Assembly: GCA_002205965.3 (NCBI GenBank)
Contig: NADL03000675.1
Location: forward strand, 868,001 to 932,000
Origin: Kappaphycus alvarezii
Taxonomy: Eukaryota; Rhodophyta; Florideophyceae; Gigartinales; Solieriaceae
Reading direction: 5' to 3'
DNA: 64,000 nucleotides
The position numbers and the translations under genes were made by a program. The notes under the pieces were generated by a model. The model was not told the origin of the DNA and made no database searches. It saw only the letters and a program-made list of their open reading frames with translations. Shown piece after piece: positions 11,401-25,400 of this stretch (positions within the stretch are counted from its first letter, which is position 1; each line of letters starts with the position of its first letter).

Positions 11401-12179
11401 AAGGATGTGCCCCTAAAATGGAGACTTAACTTTTTCCAACAACATTGGGAGCCGCGCTGTAGATAATTGAGGAAAATAGTATTTTAAGAAGATAAGGGAG
11501 CCTCAAGACGATTGAATATTTGGAAATTCCATTTCATTCATTCATCCATCTACATAGTAGATTCATTCCCGTTCCAAAATATACTCTTAAACTAGTTTCC
11601 AATATGTTTAATGGCTTCAATATATTTTCCTCTCTGACATTAGTGCCTAAATCTGCCAGAAAACTGAATATTAATCTCGAGCGGAATTTAGGGAAAATAG
11701 ATTTCTTTTTTGCAGCATATTTCAGAAGATAATAATGGAATAGTCGTAACATGCTTCTGATAAGTTTCCAATGAAGTAAATTTAGTGAAAAGAGAAATAG
11801 AGCCTTCTCTTCGTGATTTGGGCCAAATTCTCTTGGTCTGCTCAGTAGATCATAATTTTTGCGTTCTGAAAAGGCTTATCTCTGTCCCTGCCCATATTAG
11901 TGATAAACCCTGGTAGGAGGGGTCCTTGACCGGTCTTTTCTCGCCATACTGGTCCCTTTTCCACCAGTTTCTCCGGTTTTCGGTCGTTTTTCAGACGGCC
12001 AATTGATTCCTCCCCCTTTCAATTGCATTTTTTCAGCAGCAGGAGCAAAAGTAATTTTCTACTGGCCACAGAAAGAGTCAAAAGTTTATTAAATTTTTAG
12101 GTTTTGTGCACATGCACATATATGTCATACCGGTATCTTTGCTTGATGAGTTTGCGTGGTTCTTATCGCAATGGGACGA

Positions 12180-12999
12180 TGTCAAGGTCATGTGAATAAC
12201 ACAGCAGATACGTCAAGCTGCAGAGACCGAGTTTGCAGCCCTGACGGTGGACACAACAAAGGGTCTGCTTCCAGAAAACTCTCCTCTTCTACTCAAGTCG
12301 ACTGCAAAGGTAGATGAAGTGTACAAGTTTCTGTGGCGATGGGTGACGGCCGGGAACAAGCACGACGTCGGCTTGGATCATATACTGGTATGCCCAACCA
12401 AAAGTCTCGTAGACCGACACAATGAAAAGGTGCTCTGCATGTTTCCGGATCTTCTTCTCAAGTTACGATCAAGCACCACAATCCGACCCGTTCGACCGAG
12501 GTCTGCACAAGGACAACAGCAGCAAGAAAAACTTGCAGCTGGGGACGATTCCACTATCGAATCGATCAACCCTGAGCTCACATAAAACTACACTCCAACT
12601 GGAGTGCCTCCACACTTATTCAAGGTCAAAATTGGAGTCCCGTTGATGGTCATACGAAATGTTCTTCATCCTGAGTTGGTCAACGGTGCGATGTTCGTGC
12701 TCAAGAGTCTCGAAAGGCGCCTGCTCCATTTCGCCACGGTACCTCGAGACGAAACGTCCCTGAAGACACACTTGATCCATCGTCTTGACTTCCAGTTCGA
12801 CTTCAGGGATTTCAAAATCACAAGGCGGCAATTATCAGTGTGCATTGCATTTAGCGCAACAGTGCACAAATACCAAGTTCAGACACCATCACGACTGTTG
12901 GTATGCGTAAGTTCCGTTTTTCTCGCCGGGACAGCTGTAAATGGCTTTCTCAAGAACAAGGAACAGCCAACACGTGCTCCACCTGCACAAGGACAGTGA
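12180..12999 (+). pseudogene. Decayed Pif1/Helitron-type DNA helicase, C-terminal part
   Basis: One frame from 12247 to 12999 is interrupted by an in-frame TAA at 12583-12585. Before it: DHILVCPTKSLVDRHNEKVL, matching the 'xxAPTNxxVxxxNexvl' motif. After it: YTPTGVPPHLFKVKIGVPLMVIRN, matching the conserved 'P.GLPPH.L.LKVG.P.MLLRN' motif, then ITRRQLSVCIAFSATVHKYQ, a degraded version of the QFPVRLAFAMTINKSQGQT motif. The Walker motifs and any Rep nuclease are not found upstream. Helitron ORFs end this way, but a free-standing Pif1 is possible. The stop and the eroded last motif say it is dead. Confidence 0.65.
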
Positions 13000-15900
13000 C
13001 AATCCGACGGATGCGGAAGAAATACATCCGATGCAAGTAGGTGTGTACATTCCCATCTTGCAGTAAGCAGTGGTCTTTGCAACGCTTGCAATGACTTAGA
13101 TATGAATAAATTGGATCTGACTTTGAATGCATGCATTTTTCATATACTGTGTTGGCGCTAAAGTCCGAGGTGAGCCGATCCAAAGAGGCCCAAAACCCTC
13201 CTTCTTTGCGCCTTTGTCTCTGGATATATATTGTGACATTAACTGACTTAAATTGTGATTAAATTTGGATTGAAATAGTTTAATAGTGAAAGTTATCTAC
13301 AAAAGGAAACAGGAGGATTATTCACCAACAAAATTAAAGGATGATAAACAAAGATCTTAATTTTTCGTGAAAAAAGGGACGAAACAGTAACTGCGATTTA
13401 ATGAATCAGAAAGCATCTCTTGTGTGCCCAATCCCCTATGTGAATTCATTCTTGAAGTAAAAAAGAGAAACTCGAAAAATTCCTGCCCAAAATGTAGTCA
13501 AAATTTCAATTTTTTTTCTTCTGGATCTTGCTTCTGTCCAATTGTTTCAAACATCGTTCAAAAATGGATTTATTGCATGAATCTCTAACTAATATCATTA
13601 AAAATTATGCAAATTCGAAGATTTACAGATTAATTTGAAAATTTTCCTGCCAATTACACTTTTGGTCTTACAAAACCGTATTTTTGGCGAAAACATGTAT
13701 TTACTCTACAGTATTGCAGGCATAGAGAGATATAAATATTCTTTTTCACCGGAAGAAGTACAAAGATCATGCAATTTAATATTATGAATGTTATATAAAA
13801 TTTTAAGCCTTATGCATGGGGTTTCTAGAGTATAAAGTAGACTGCCGATTACGGTCCCTACTGGAAGCTTTCGTTTGAAAGACAGAATTTCTCTTCTATA
13901 CAGCTCAGTTTTCTTGTTTCACTCTCAAGAAAGCCTTAAAATATGAATTCTATTTCTCTTGATGTTTCCCGTCTGTCGTGCATCGCAGCCAGCCTCAAGC
14001 GTTATGCACTCCACCAATAATTTAATCGGCACATTTTATTCTACTATTAATGATCCTCATTTAAACAATAATGTTCCACAAAGCAAGTAAGAAGGAAATA
14101 AAGAGCTTATTGTTAAATGTCGATGGATCAATTACTCGAAATTGAGTGCTTTTGTCTGATCCCCTTAACGAATTACGAACAACTTTAGAATTAAAATCCT
14201 TGTGACGTAATCAATAAGGTGATTATGTCGACTTCTTTAGCCAAAGATATTGCATATGTAGACAAGGAAGGATATCTTTTACTTTTTATCAAAGTTTTAC
14301 TCCCTATTGAAGACTGCGGTTTTTTTTCGAGCTTTTCTAAACTTAGCGATCAGTTTGCACGATTTTTCTTCTCCAAAAGACGCAAGAACACCCCGATTTG
14401 ACCTCAGATTTTTCTTTGGGCGGCGTTAAACTGGAAAATTCTAGACTAGACTTCCTTTTCGAAATTCTGTTCTCCACTGGAGATGAACATGTCTTATGCC
14501 AAAAGTGAAATACCAAAGGCTCATTTTTTCTCTTTTGAACTCAATTTCAAGACCAAAACAAACTCCGTACCAAAAATAACGCCTTGAATATACAGATATA
14601 CTCCTGATCCATAAGTTTAACGATTGATCTTCTCCGATGTTCGGGGCTCGATCATCGAGAGGCTCCCAATTTTTAACTACAAAGTTTGAATAGCGCTCAT
14701 CAAATAATCTCTAAAGTTTGGCGGATGACATTTGTTATGCACAAGAGAAAAAGCAACATCAATAAGGCTTGAAAATGTGTCACAATATCGTCAAATTTGG
14801 TCTGGGGAACCCGCACTGACTAGGATCATGAAGAAAATAGAAAGTACAGTGAGGCTCCCATGTAAAGTTGCAATTATCTTATTCTTTTTCTTGAAACAGT
14901 TCTTTGTAGCGGTCCTATTTATGCATCCGATTAAATAATTTCGCAATCAATTTGAGGTGAAAAATGAAAAAAAGCGCCCATGCGGTGGAATCTTTCGGAC
15001 TCAAGACGGGCGTGCAATTTCAAGTGAATGCGTCTTTTGGAGTTCAGTATTTTCTAAACTGGAAATGAAGTCGGAGATTATGAATGCTTATGTGTGAAAA
15101 TTTCCTTTAGCTCAACTTTCTCGAATTTGAATTTAACAATACGTAATGAAAAGTTCAAATCTATTTATTCAGGCAAGAATATCCCCAGAACTTAATTTAC
15201 CCCCCATTTTTAAAGACAAAAGAAGGATTTTTAGTAACAGGACAGAAGGCAAGGTTTAATTTGCTAATAAGAAAAGTTCATCTGTACATGGGATTTCAAT
15301 CTGTTTTTTTGTTTCTAAATGTATGTCTTGGTATTTAAATATTGCAGTAATTTCACTTTACTACTGTGAGCAATGCATCGAACTATGTCAATTATTCACA
15401 AGAATATTTAAAATAAATTACATCTCAATTTAGTGATCGGCTAAGGTCCCTCATTGGTTTGAGAGACCTTTTCTCGTAAAAAAGCTACGGAGAGAAACTT
15501 TTTAAATCTTAGTAAAATAAAAACTCTTGCATGACATAGAATGGCGGAGGAAAAAATAATTTGTAAAAAATTTGATTCAACAGGGGTAGTTTTAAAATTG
15601 TTCATATTATCCATTAGGAAATAGCAAATAATTTTATTTGTCTCAAAGTGATTTGAACTAATAAAGCTTGATGGAAACATTACACTGATATGAAGGGATG
15701 CATGAAGTCCTGTTCAAGTTTAGGGCTTATAGATAAGGGAAAATGGCACAGAAGGCGATGTTTATCATAACAAAATACCTCAATGGAAAGAATTAATCAA
15801 CGAAACAGACGAGATAATGAGCTACCTATCCGTTAAATTCTGGGAACGATCTCGTTTGAAAAACTCATGCCATCACTGGATTTCCATCTAACCCTCTCGG

Positions 15901-16239
15901 TCTTCCCATTTTTCTTAAGACTTCCTTTAAATAACTAAGGAAGGTTTGAATCTGCAAAAACTACTTTTTTTACTTAAGTGACTTGTCTATATTACAGTTA
16001 TAACTTCATATCAATCTTGACGCCTTTTATTGAAATATCTTGTCCTTATGCTCTTTAACTCCTAAAAATAACTCCAATATAACAAAAGTGACCTATAAAA
16101 GCTTCATAGGGACTTTACTGGTAGAAATGATGTGGAGCAGGCAACTGAACTTAGACATTAACTTTTTAAAAGCCTATGTAGTTAGCTGCGAATTAATCAC
16201 CTGCTTTGAGTGGTTTTGAAAATTCTAAGAACTATTTTA

Positions 16240-16308
16240 CTCACGTAATAACAAATTTGGCGTCATTCCATATATTCTCACGTAATGATAAATTTGGCGT
16301 CATTCCAT
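16240..16308. repeat. 37-bp tandem duplication
   Basis: CTCACGTAAT followed by AAATTTGGCGTCATTCCAT occurs at 16240 and again at 16277 with two or three mismatches. Confidence 0.7.
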
Positions 16309-19300
16309 TAATATTAAAAATTTTTGTTAGCGTTTCAGTTCTTACATATATATTCAAAAATAAATTAGCTCGACTCGCATACATTTCAAAAGAATTAATA
16401 CCCTATTCAAAGTCCGAACACTTCTTCTACACATACAGCCATTTCATTTCCCTTTCAGTGTCCCAACAATGAACCTTCGCAACATTCCAAAAAATCCTTT
16501 CTTCAGCCGTACTTCCCTCATTACTTAATCTGCTGCGTATAAACTTCTCTATAGATAAGGGTTTGAGAAAATTTTCAGAACAACATAACCTCAATCCACA
16601 TTTAAACTGTCAATGATCGTAACAAGAAGTCATTCGAAGCCAATTTGGACCATATAGGGACGGGAAAGCACCATTACGCTCAAAACTGGCAATGTAAAGG
16701 AAGAAATGAGCCCCAAGGACTTGACTTACGAAAAGATCGCCTAAAATACAATTAAGTGACACTGTTGAATATGGAGAGACTTGTGACTGGTACAGGCAGT
16801 GGCAGATGGAAACTAAGACGATTTTGTGGGAGATTATTTACATTCGATTGGATTTAAACGCAAAAGGATTTGAAGCAGTCTGGATTATTTCTGCACAAAT
16901 TCATGAAAATATGACAGAGGAATCTTGCAAGTTGATTGGCTACTCTGAAGTATATGGCCGTTCCCCTCTATGTCTGTCTACAAGTGGGTATTCAATAAAC
17001 ATGTTTCTGACTCTTCATCTAACTTTGATGGAAAATATCACGAATGATAGATTTAACGCGTTTAATAGAATTATGAGACAACGGAAGAGATATTGAAGGT
17101 CCGTGGTATTTTTTTACCTGCTACAGGGATTTTAGTTTCAAATCGTCTTAAATTTTGGAAGGAATCTTGATCGGAGTATACAAAAGCCCGCAAACTTAAT
17201 AGGAACATTTTCTGCAGGATATTTGAGTCTGTTCTTTATATTTTCTATTTCAGAAAAACTTCATAGTAAAAATGAAGACCACGTAATGATGCGAGATTGT
17301 CTTAGATAAGAATTTTTGAAAGTATTCAATAACCGCCATAACCAAAATATCACGTCGTCCCCTCATATTCGTTTTGAAGGAAGTTTGACCTGACTTCGCG
17401 GGCCATGGGATTTATTTGATAAAAGAGCCTTTATACGGCTAAAGGCATGAATATGGCTCTGAGATGGTGTGAATGGCTTGTGGGCAGCTACAAACAGTGT
17501 GAAGAATGTAAATGGTAATGGAAAACAGTAACTTCCAGCTTGACTTCAAGAAAGAATTCTCTGGAACTACTGGACTTCAATTTCATCTTTTTTCGCCATG
17601 GATGAATAAAAAACATGCTTTATGTAGCAATATATTCTTTGCATCCGTTTCGATAACAATAAAAGGATGAAGTACGGATTGAACCTTATCACTGTGGCCA
17701 ACAATTACGTTGGAGAATAACCCATGAATGGTCTTGCACATAAAAATTTCGTTGAGCATAAAGATCGCATCTAGATGATGGCTAAATCTGAGAGACATAC
17801 ATATGTCAGAAGGCTGTTATATGGATGTACACAGGGAGGAAATATATAGTCAACAATCGTTATAGAAAAAATCAAGGAAACTTAAGTTAAAGAGAAAGGT
17901 GACAATTGTCGATATAAAATATAAAAAACTTGAAATATAGATACAAGTCACAGATTTGCGGGTGTCACTATGATATTTGTTCCCAAATTTTCCAACACCC
18001 TATACATAGACAAGGCTATGTTGAAACTGAGAAAAATTGGAACTGATGGGTTTCTTCTACTTGGCTACACTCTTCTATCTAATGTAGTTATGGACATGTG
18101 GTTACTGTACAAGCAGTAATTTGAAAAGAGGCTTTGCGGATAGCTCAGTCCAACTATTACGTATTCCCTGTTGAATTACACCTTGGGAACAAGTCTAAAT
18201 CCGTATTCAGGAGATCATATTAATAAGTTGAGGACGAAACGGGACGTACTGAAATATCATCTGCTGCTGCAGCTAGAACTCACCTTTACGTGACTTATTT
18301 AAATATAAAATTGTAATATTGTGAGCTTAAGAACGAAGCTTATAGTACCAGGGCTCTCTTGGGTATTTGACCGCACAAAATCAAAATATGGTCGGTTTAC
18401 TTACTGTAACAATGGACCCAAATGCATTTACATATACTAACCAAGAAATGGGCCTTTCTTTAACTAAAGATGGCGCGCGAGAGGAATCATACAGATCTAA
18501 ATTGGGGAAGGAAGTTGAAATGGAAAAAGTGACTTTCGTTGCCGACCTCCCAAAAAACTGAGAACGCTACAATTATCCCTTCCATTATTTGAATCTCTAT
18601 GCTTGCTTGAAAAAGGCGTATTTATTTGTCCTTTTATGAGATATCACTGTAATCTTCCTCATATTAAATTATAATCCCACTTGTATACTGAAACAGCAGC
18701 TTTTCCACAATAGACCGAGTCATCGGCGTAATTTGTGGCCCTTGTTGGAATTAAACATCGAACTCAAGATCTTCGAGTTAAGAAAGTTAGGTATTTGTAA
18801 CAAAGATCATCTTTCTGGGGATGGAATGCAGATTGAAACAATCAATATTTCATGGTAGGTTGTATCACCGAGAATGCCTGGAATGGAAAACGCACCCCAC
18901 AAATATATTATAACACGAAATATTCATAGTATTGTTTACTTTAAAGATTTGATTTCCAAAAAGTTTTCTCACACAATTAATCTTTTCTTGCTTAAATACT
19001 AATTTAAAGTTTTATTTTAAAATCTACACTATATTCTTGACTAGGGTAAAATATATTCCATTAATAAACCTTGATGCCTCTCAAATAAACGTTATTCTCG
19101 TCTTTAATCCCCTAAAAATCGCTGTGACTTTCTTGTGGATTCAAAGGGCCAAATACTAACGATTTATATTTTAGCAGCCGATCCGAAGAGGTAAATATCT
19201 CCCAGGAAAATGGATATACACAACTAAGAGACCAATGAATACCTGTCATTGAACAAGTTTACTCAACTGAAATGCATTATTTACACTAATTGAAATTAAT

Positions 19301-22300
19301 TTATATCCCTATGAGGTCTCAGATTTACGTAATTAAAGTAAATGTTTTCACGATCCAACCGTTTTTCTCTACTTGAATTAATTTATCAAATAATTTAACC
19401 TGATAATGACTAAAAGGGCCAAAGATTCGCTCAAATTTCACAGAGTATATATTTTACTTGTGAAAGTCAGACTTTACCTCATTTAAAGGTAGACGAAGGC
19501 TCACAAAGGAGGGAAAAAAAATACGTCAGTAATCAGTTCAATTCAGAAGGGTGAGTGCAAAAATGGTATCAATTTATAATGTTCCTTTTTGACAATGAAA
19601 ATCTTCAGAATTATATCATAAAAGTATTTGTTTGTTTAGTATTAGAAATTTTGAACAAAAGAGAAAATGAGAAAAGTAGGGCTTTTCATGTAAAGAAAGG
19701 AAAATACACACTTACAGGAGGTTCCGAAAGTTTTAGAGCAAAAAGGAAAAAGCAAGAAAATTTTCTGTTATGAGATTAAATCAATACTGTTATACATGTC
19801 ATTGACAATTTTCTGATTTTAAACTACACAAGAGGTTCTTGGTTTCAGAAAATTATCGTATGAAATATCTCATATCTCTTCTGTCTCATCTTTAACGGGT
19901 CTTATGTTAGAATAGATTTCAAAACTTTTATGTTTCTTGTACATCGGACAATTTTCTAAGGTCTAATCTGTATAACTAACCAGTATGACGTATATTACTC
20001 TTACATTCCCTTTTTTATTTGTATCAAAATCTTATTTCAATATATTTATTCTTGAATTTGTAATGGTACACGAAAAGTTTTAGTTTTATCGCTCACCAAC
20101 AATATTATTTTTATCTTCACGATCCTTTTGGTCTCCAATAAAGTCTAACTTTTGCTCTGAAAGTAGAAATAGTCTAAGCACTGCATAAACTCAAAAATTG
20201 TAAGTTTTCACTTCAAAATTTTTCCAGGTATCTTTTTTGGAAGAAATAAGGCAGGTAATGAGTTTGTGCAAACCTGTGTCAATTGGGCAGAATTAATCCT
20301 TTTATTTTTATAGGTTTTTCGCATAATACTGTTTATTTGAAAATAGTGGTAATCACGAAAAAGTTGAGTATGTATAGAAAATTAGTTTTGTAATCAATTT
20401 AAAGAACTAAATTATAGTCATCTTATTCAAAGAAAGAAGTTTAATGCATTCAGTATCCAATATGTAAATAACCAAAAACATTTTGAAAAATATTTCTTTC
20501 AAGACAAAACTGTAAAACCATTTCAACCGTAAAAATCCCATTGCATTGCACTGGATTTTTATGAAAAACTGTTTGCACCAACAGGCTTTAATACAGGTAC
20601 ACAGCCCTTTACATTTATTTAAGACGGATATGAAGCGTTTCCTCAGTAATAAGAGCCTAAAGATTGACGCTATCAAGTCAGCAACTCACTTTAATTGCCT
20701 TTCATCCAGGTAAAAAGCCCTTGCGACCATTAATAGTACATTCTCATTCTTCGGTACTTTTCTATTTGTGTAGTTGTGGAGTTTGTGATTCTATGCTTAT
20801 GATATTTTTGAAACAGGTTTTTATTTAAAAATGTTTTAGTTAAAAGGGCACAGTTGGCTTTTTCAGATTCTTACCAAAATTACCATTCTGTCGATTCCAA
20901 GGTTTTGTGCCCTGGCTTCTTTTTTCTAAAATCATAGTGATTTTAATCTGATATAGCGCCTCTTTTCTAAAAAGGAAAGAAGTTTGCTTTTTTTTGTTTT
21001 TAAAAGCTTTGATGCTCTTTTCGAAAATGAAGGATATTTTAGGGATCCATGTGTACCGACACTCACAGAAGTATTAATAATAGATATGGAGATGAGAAAT
21101 AATATAAAGATTGTTGCAGGAGGTGCATATTCAGTTGCAAACATTCAGTTAAGGAGTAACTCCAATGCTAAACGGAGCAAAAAATGAGGTCAACTCCATA
21201 TTTACCACTTATGCGATTATTTGAAACGAAGAGGGGAGAAACAAAGGCGAAATAAATGTGACCAATATCATTTATATGATTCAGACAGACATCCAAAATA
21301 CGAAACAAAAATATTAACCTCTTGGCGTAATTTAACTCGTAAAATGTGTCCTTTATGAAGTCGATCAATTTTTTCCATCCACTGCCGTTACTTATCTATT
21401 AATTGAAAAATTTAACACCTTTTTAATATTAATTGCAATTTTCCCCTTACATATGCTGTTATATACCACTTGCATTGCAAGTAAAAAGAACGGCTAATAA
21501 CCTACCTACCAATGGCCGCCAAGCATTTCTTCCTAGCCTTTATTGCTCCCTGCACGAAAACGTTTTGTAATAGAAGGATATTTCAAAGAAGATGAAAGCA
21601 TTCTACGCATTTAAGACATCTCTATTCAAATTTCGCTTCTAAGAATGGGATCTAGAACGCCCTCAAGGTGGACAGGAATTGTTCATGTAGCATATAGTTC
21701 ATTTGCATATAATTTAAACACTTTTGAATCTCAAAACTCTTTCAGTATGATAAATATGCTGCATATTATGTTCAAGCGCAATTTTTCGCCTATTAAAGGT
21801 CCTTTGCGATCAAATTTCGGGAATTTTATTATAAAATTGGACAAAAAATAATACTGAGTTTTATATTAGTTAAAAAGATTTTGTTCTTAATCAAATTCCT
21901 GTATAAATATGAAAATAAAAGTAAAAGTCTAATAAATATTTATCCATAATTCCAAAGAGAGATTTCAACCCATTTTCGATCCCAGCTATTTAATCGTAAC
22001 TCCATAATATATCGAAAAATTAATCCATTTACTTCGTTTTTATCCTAATTTAAGCTTTCCACTATAGCGATGGAGTTAGAATATGAGCAATTTTTGATAT
22101 ATAACTCAGGAACATTATTATCTCTTTAAATATTCAGAAAATAGTGTAAGGTCCGAAAATACGAGTTTAAAGTTCGACATATACGATTTGTCCATTTAAA
22201 GTACATAATATCGTACTTTTACTCCTCTCGTGACATTATTTCTTTCGAGCTCCACGTCGTCGTAAATTAATCCTCCCTAAGTCCATCCTACGTAAAGATG

Positions 22301-22799
22301 AAACCAAGCACATCAAACTCAATCGCAAATGGATTATTATCTACAAATAACGAATCATCCTAAAAAATTTATATTCTTTTTTCATGAAATTGTACGAAAA
22401 ATATATATTTCGTGGAATTTTGAAGAGTTCAACACTGTGTAGCCAAACTGGGGCAAATTCATTGAAATTATGTGAAAATAAATGATAAGGGTTATTATTA
22501 AACTAGATAACAGAGCGTGACGATCTTTGAACCACCAGATTAGTGCATCCACCTACGCATTGTACGTTAAGGCCAACAAAGTTGTAGTTTACTTAAGCCC
22601 CCCCAATATAGATGCCATAGTCCCTGCTTGTTGGCACAAAAAAAAGGTGCTGCAAGAGTAAGCTGTACATTTTGTGAAATCACCCAGTATCTCAATCATC
22701 TTCCTTTACCCCTTCCCTACACATGTTCTAAGCACAGCGCAACACAGTTAATTTTAACAACAGAATTAACACCGAGTATAAAATCGAGAAGTGGACAGA

Positions 22800-25400
22800 A
22801 AAGACCTTCCTAGTCTGGTTAACGCAAGTGCAATTGGTCCTGGAGGCAAAAAGCCTCTGGAAGAATATCGATAGAAGCCAAGAAGAAGCTTCCAGCAAAG
22901 CTGCAAAAGCAAAGAAGTACCGCGAAAACCTCAAGTGTTTGGCAGAAGTCATATTGAATATCGGTACGAAACATGTCGCCGCAGTCATCAGAAAGGACAG
23001 ACCCAAGTCTGTCTGGGACTCTTGAAGGAGATGCACAAAATTAAATTCAAATCAAGTCAGCTTACACTTCGAAAACGCCTGTTTGCAATCTAAATAGAGG
23101 ACAATCAAACCATAAGAGCATTTGCAGAGTCAATCCTTGAAATTGAAAATGAGCTTCACATGAGTGGGTACCAGATTTAAGACAGTGAAAAGAAACGCGC
23201 CCTGTTACGCGGCTTACAGGAAGAGCACGATGTTCTCAGAAAGATATTGCAAGGAGAAGACGAAATATCATTCGTGGGGATGATCGCATGGCTATAGGCA
23301 TACCAAGGCGAAGTTGTTAGGGAAAAGGAAAAGTAGAAACCAGTCTGTTGAAGGAGGTGGAGGAAGTGCACTTTTCACCAAAGATTCCAATCCAAGAAGA
23401 ATAAAGACCAGTCACTTTTGCTCCCGTAAGGGACATTTTGTAAAAGATTGCTACTATAACCCCAGGTCTACCAAGTATGATACTCAGCAGAAACCTCCCG
23501 GAAAGGTTCACGAGAAGGTCAATTGATGGGACTGCGATCACATTGACGCACATGAATCCGAGAGAGCAAGCAAATAGGCGCACATTGCTTTTATGTCGTC
23601 CGGAAAGGACGCAAGCTCAGACTGAATGCGACACAAATGGCTCTTTGACAGCTGTACTGGTCGCCATATGACAAAGCAGCGTCACATTTTATCGAATTTT
23701 GTCACCTGTAATACAGATGGTGTCCAGACTGCTTCACAAGATTCCTAAATAAGAATAGTAAGCTACGGGTCAGTGCGACTGGAGCAGAACTTCAATGGAA
23801 AGAAGATGACCCTTGGACTGAAAAGAGTAGCATACATGCCACCTCTACGGAAAGCCTCATGCCTCTTCCCCTCGCACAGTCAGCAGGTATTTCTTTTGAG
23901 TTTCTGAGGAGCTCTAATTCGATGACGGCAACGGCAGCTCGCTATAGTCCAATAGTACTTTGTTTGATACAAAGGTTCTGATAAACTACTTTACTACTCG
24001 TTTTTCGAGCCTCACCAGTACGGTGGCACGTTCCCCATTTTCTGTTAACACTTTACAGTGCCACTAACTGTAATTGCCCCTATTGGGCCTGACTGTAAAC
24101 CACTAACTGACCCTGATATTATTACTTGCTCAAAAGCTAATAGAGAGACAAGCGTCCTAGCTAGTGAGCTCAGCTAACTAGCTAACTTCTAACTTAGTAT
24201 TCATTGTTTGGCCTGAGAGCCACCACTCTAGTAAAGGTACCGGAGGTACCGTCTTCTTCACCGTTGTTCGGTTTTGGCTCTTGTTGTTGCTCCTGCAACT
24301 TCACGCCCCTTTTAGTTAAGGCTCACGTGCTTGCAGCTACAGTATCTTCTATCCTCTTCGGCCCCCGACCGCCAGCTGGGCTTTGTAGCCTGTTTGTTTC
24401 ATCATTTTTGCAACATTTTGGTGTGTATTGTCCCTATAGGGAGGACTTGTATCCCTTTTGCCCCTGCTGGGAGGAGTAGTATTCCATTGTCCTGTTGCGC
24501 TGAGGACGTGTAACGGTTGCTCTTGCTCGTTGTGGTATCTTACGCAGAAGGCGTATCAACTCTCTTTTTCACTTCCTTCCCTTTGCTTGTAAAAGCCCCT
24601 ACCGATTGAGCTCTCATAACTCCCTAGCTACTACCCTGAAGAGGGATTGAAGAGATAGCGGCGTCGATCACCGAATAGTCATTGGTCTACACAATAGGAA
24701 CGTGGCCTTTCTAGGTATTCTTCGGTGCATTGCACTACACACGCGAGATGGTTATGATTGGATCACCCAATAAACACTGTAACACTGAGTTAACTGGAAT
24801 GACGGCTACGCAAGCTGGCAACCTCATGTACTCATTCTTCAATACGAGACATTCCAATTACATGCAACTGATGGATAAGCGAACACGTCACACTGCGGTA
24901 GACACATTGAGTAGGACGGTCATGTTAGAGGCTGCCAATGGACTTAATCAACTGGGAAGGAAGTCCAAAATATCTGACATTTGTCATGAATGCTGTGCCG
25001 GTAAGGCTGCATCCACTCCACATATCTGCAAAGAAAAGAAATGTAGCGACCTGCTGATGCTTACTCATACTGATGAAATCGGGCCTATAACTCCCACGGC
25101 ATTGCCCTTGTGAGGAATACAATGTGTCTTTTGTTGATGACGCCTCTGGTGCTGCGTGGTGCTTGCAGGTGAGCAAGCGGTTTGAAACTCTGGCTGCCAT
25201 TTTCGCTCTGGTCTAGAAACTTGAAAACAACTGCCGCTGCTGGGTGGAATCAGTAAGATCTGGTTGAGCTCAATAATGCGTGCGCAAAGCAGTTGAGGAA
25301 AATTTTGAGGGAAAGGGAATAAAGCATCAAACTACTCCCCTATACTAACCGGAGTCGAACGGAAGGGCTGCATTATTCAAGCAAACCATCACAGAATCGG
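22800..25400 (+). pseudogene. Decayed Ty1/copia retrotransposon (gag, protease, integrase pieces)
   Basis: Fragments occur in the right order: a gag-like helix region ending IRKDRPKSVWDS near 23024; an eroded zinc knuckle HFCSRKGHFVKDC near 23430 (first Cys lost); a protease block WLFDSCTGRHMTKQRH near 23640, in which the catalytic D-S/T-G has become D-S-C; and an integrase zinc region with ICHECCAGKAASTPHI near 25000, followed by VDDASGAAW and a stretch resembling the 'GIKHQTTP' core before the last catalytic residue. Stops and frame changes are frequent. Reverse transcriptase and RNase H are not seen, so the 3' half is deleted or unrecognisable. Confidence 0.6.
23955..24725. mobile_element. 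Apparent nested insertion inside the decayed copia element
   Basis: About 770 bp separate the protease block from the pre-integrase block, where a copia polyprotein has no such spacer in this position. The insert differs in composition, with runs of CTAGCTAAC-type sequence and CCCCT/TTGCCCCTG patches, and lacks a long frame. It could be a solo LTR or a non-autonomous element. Boundaries are approximate and I could not define terminal repeats or a target-site duplication. Confidence 0.35.
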
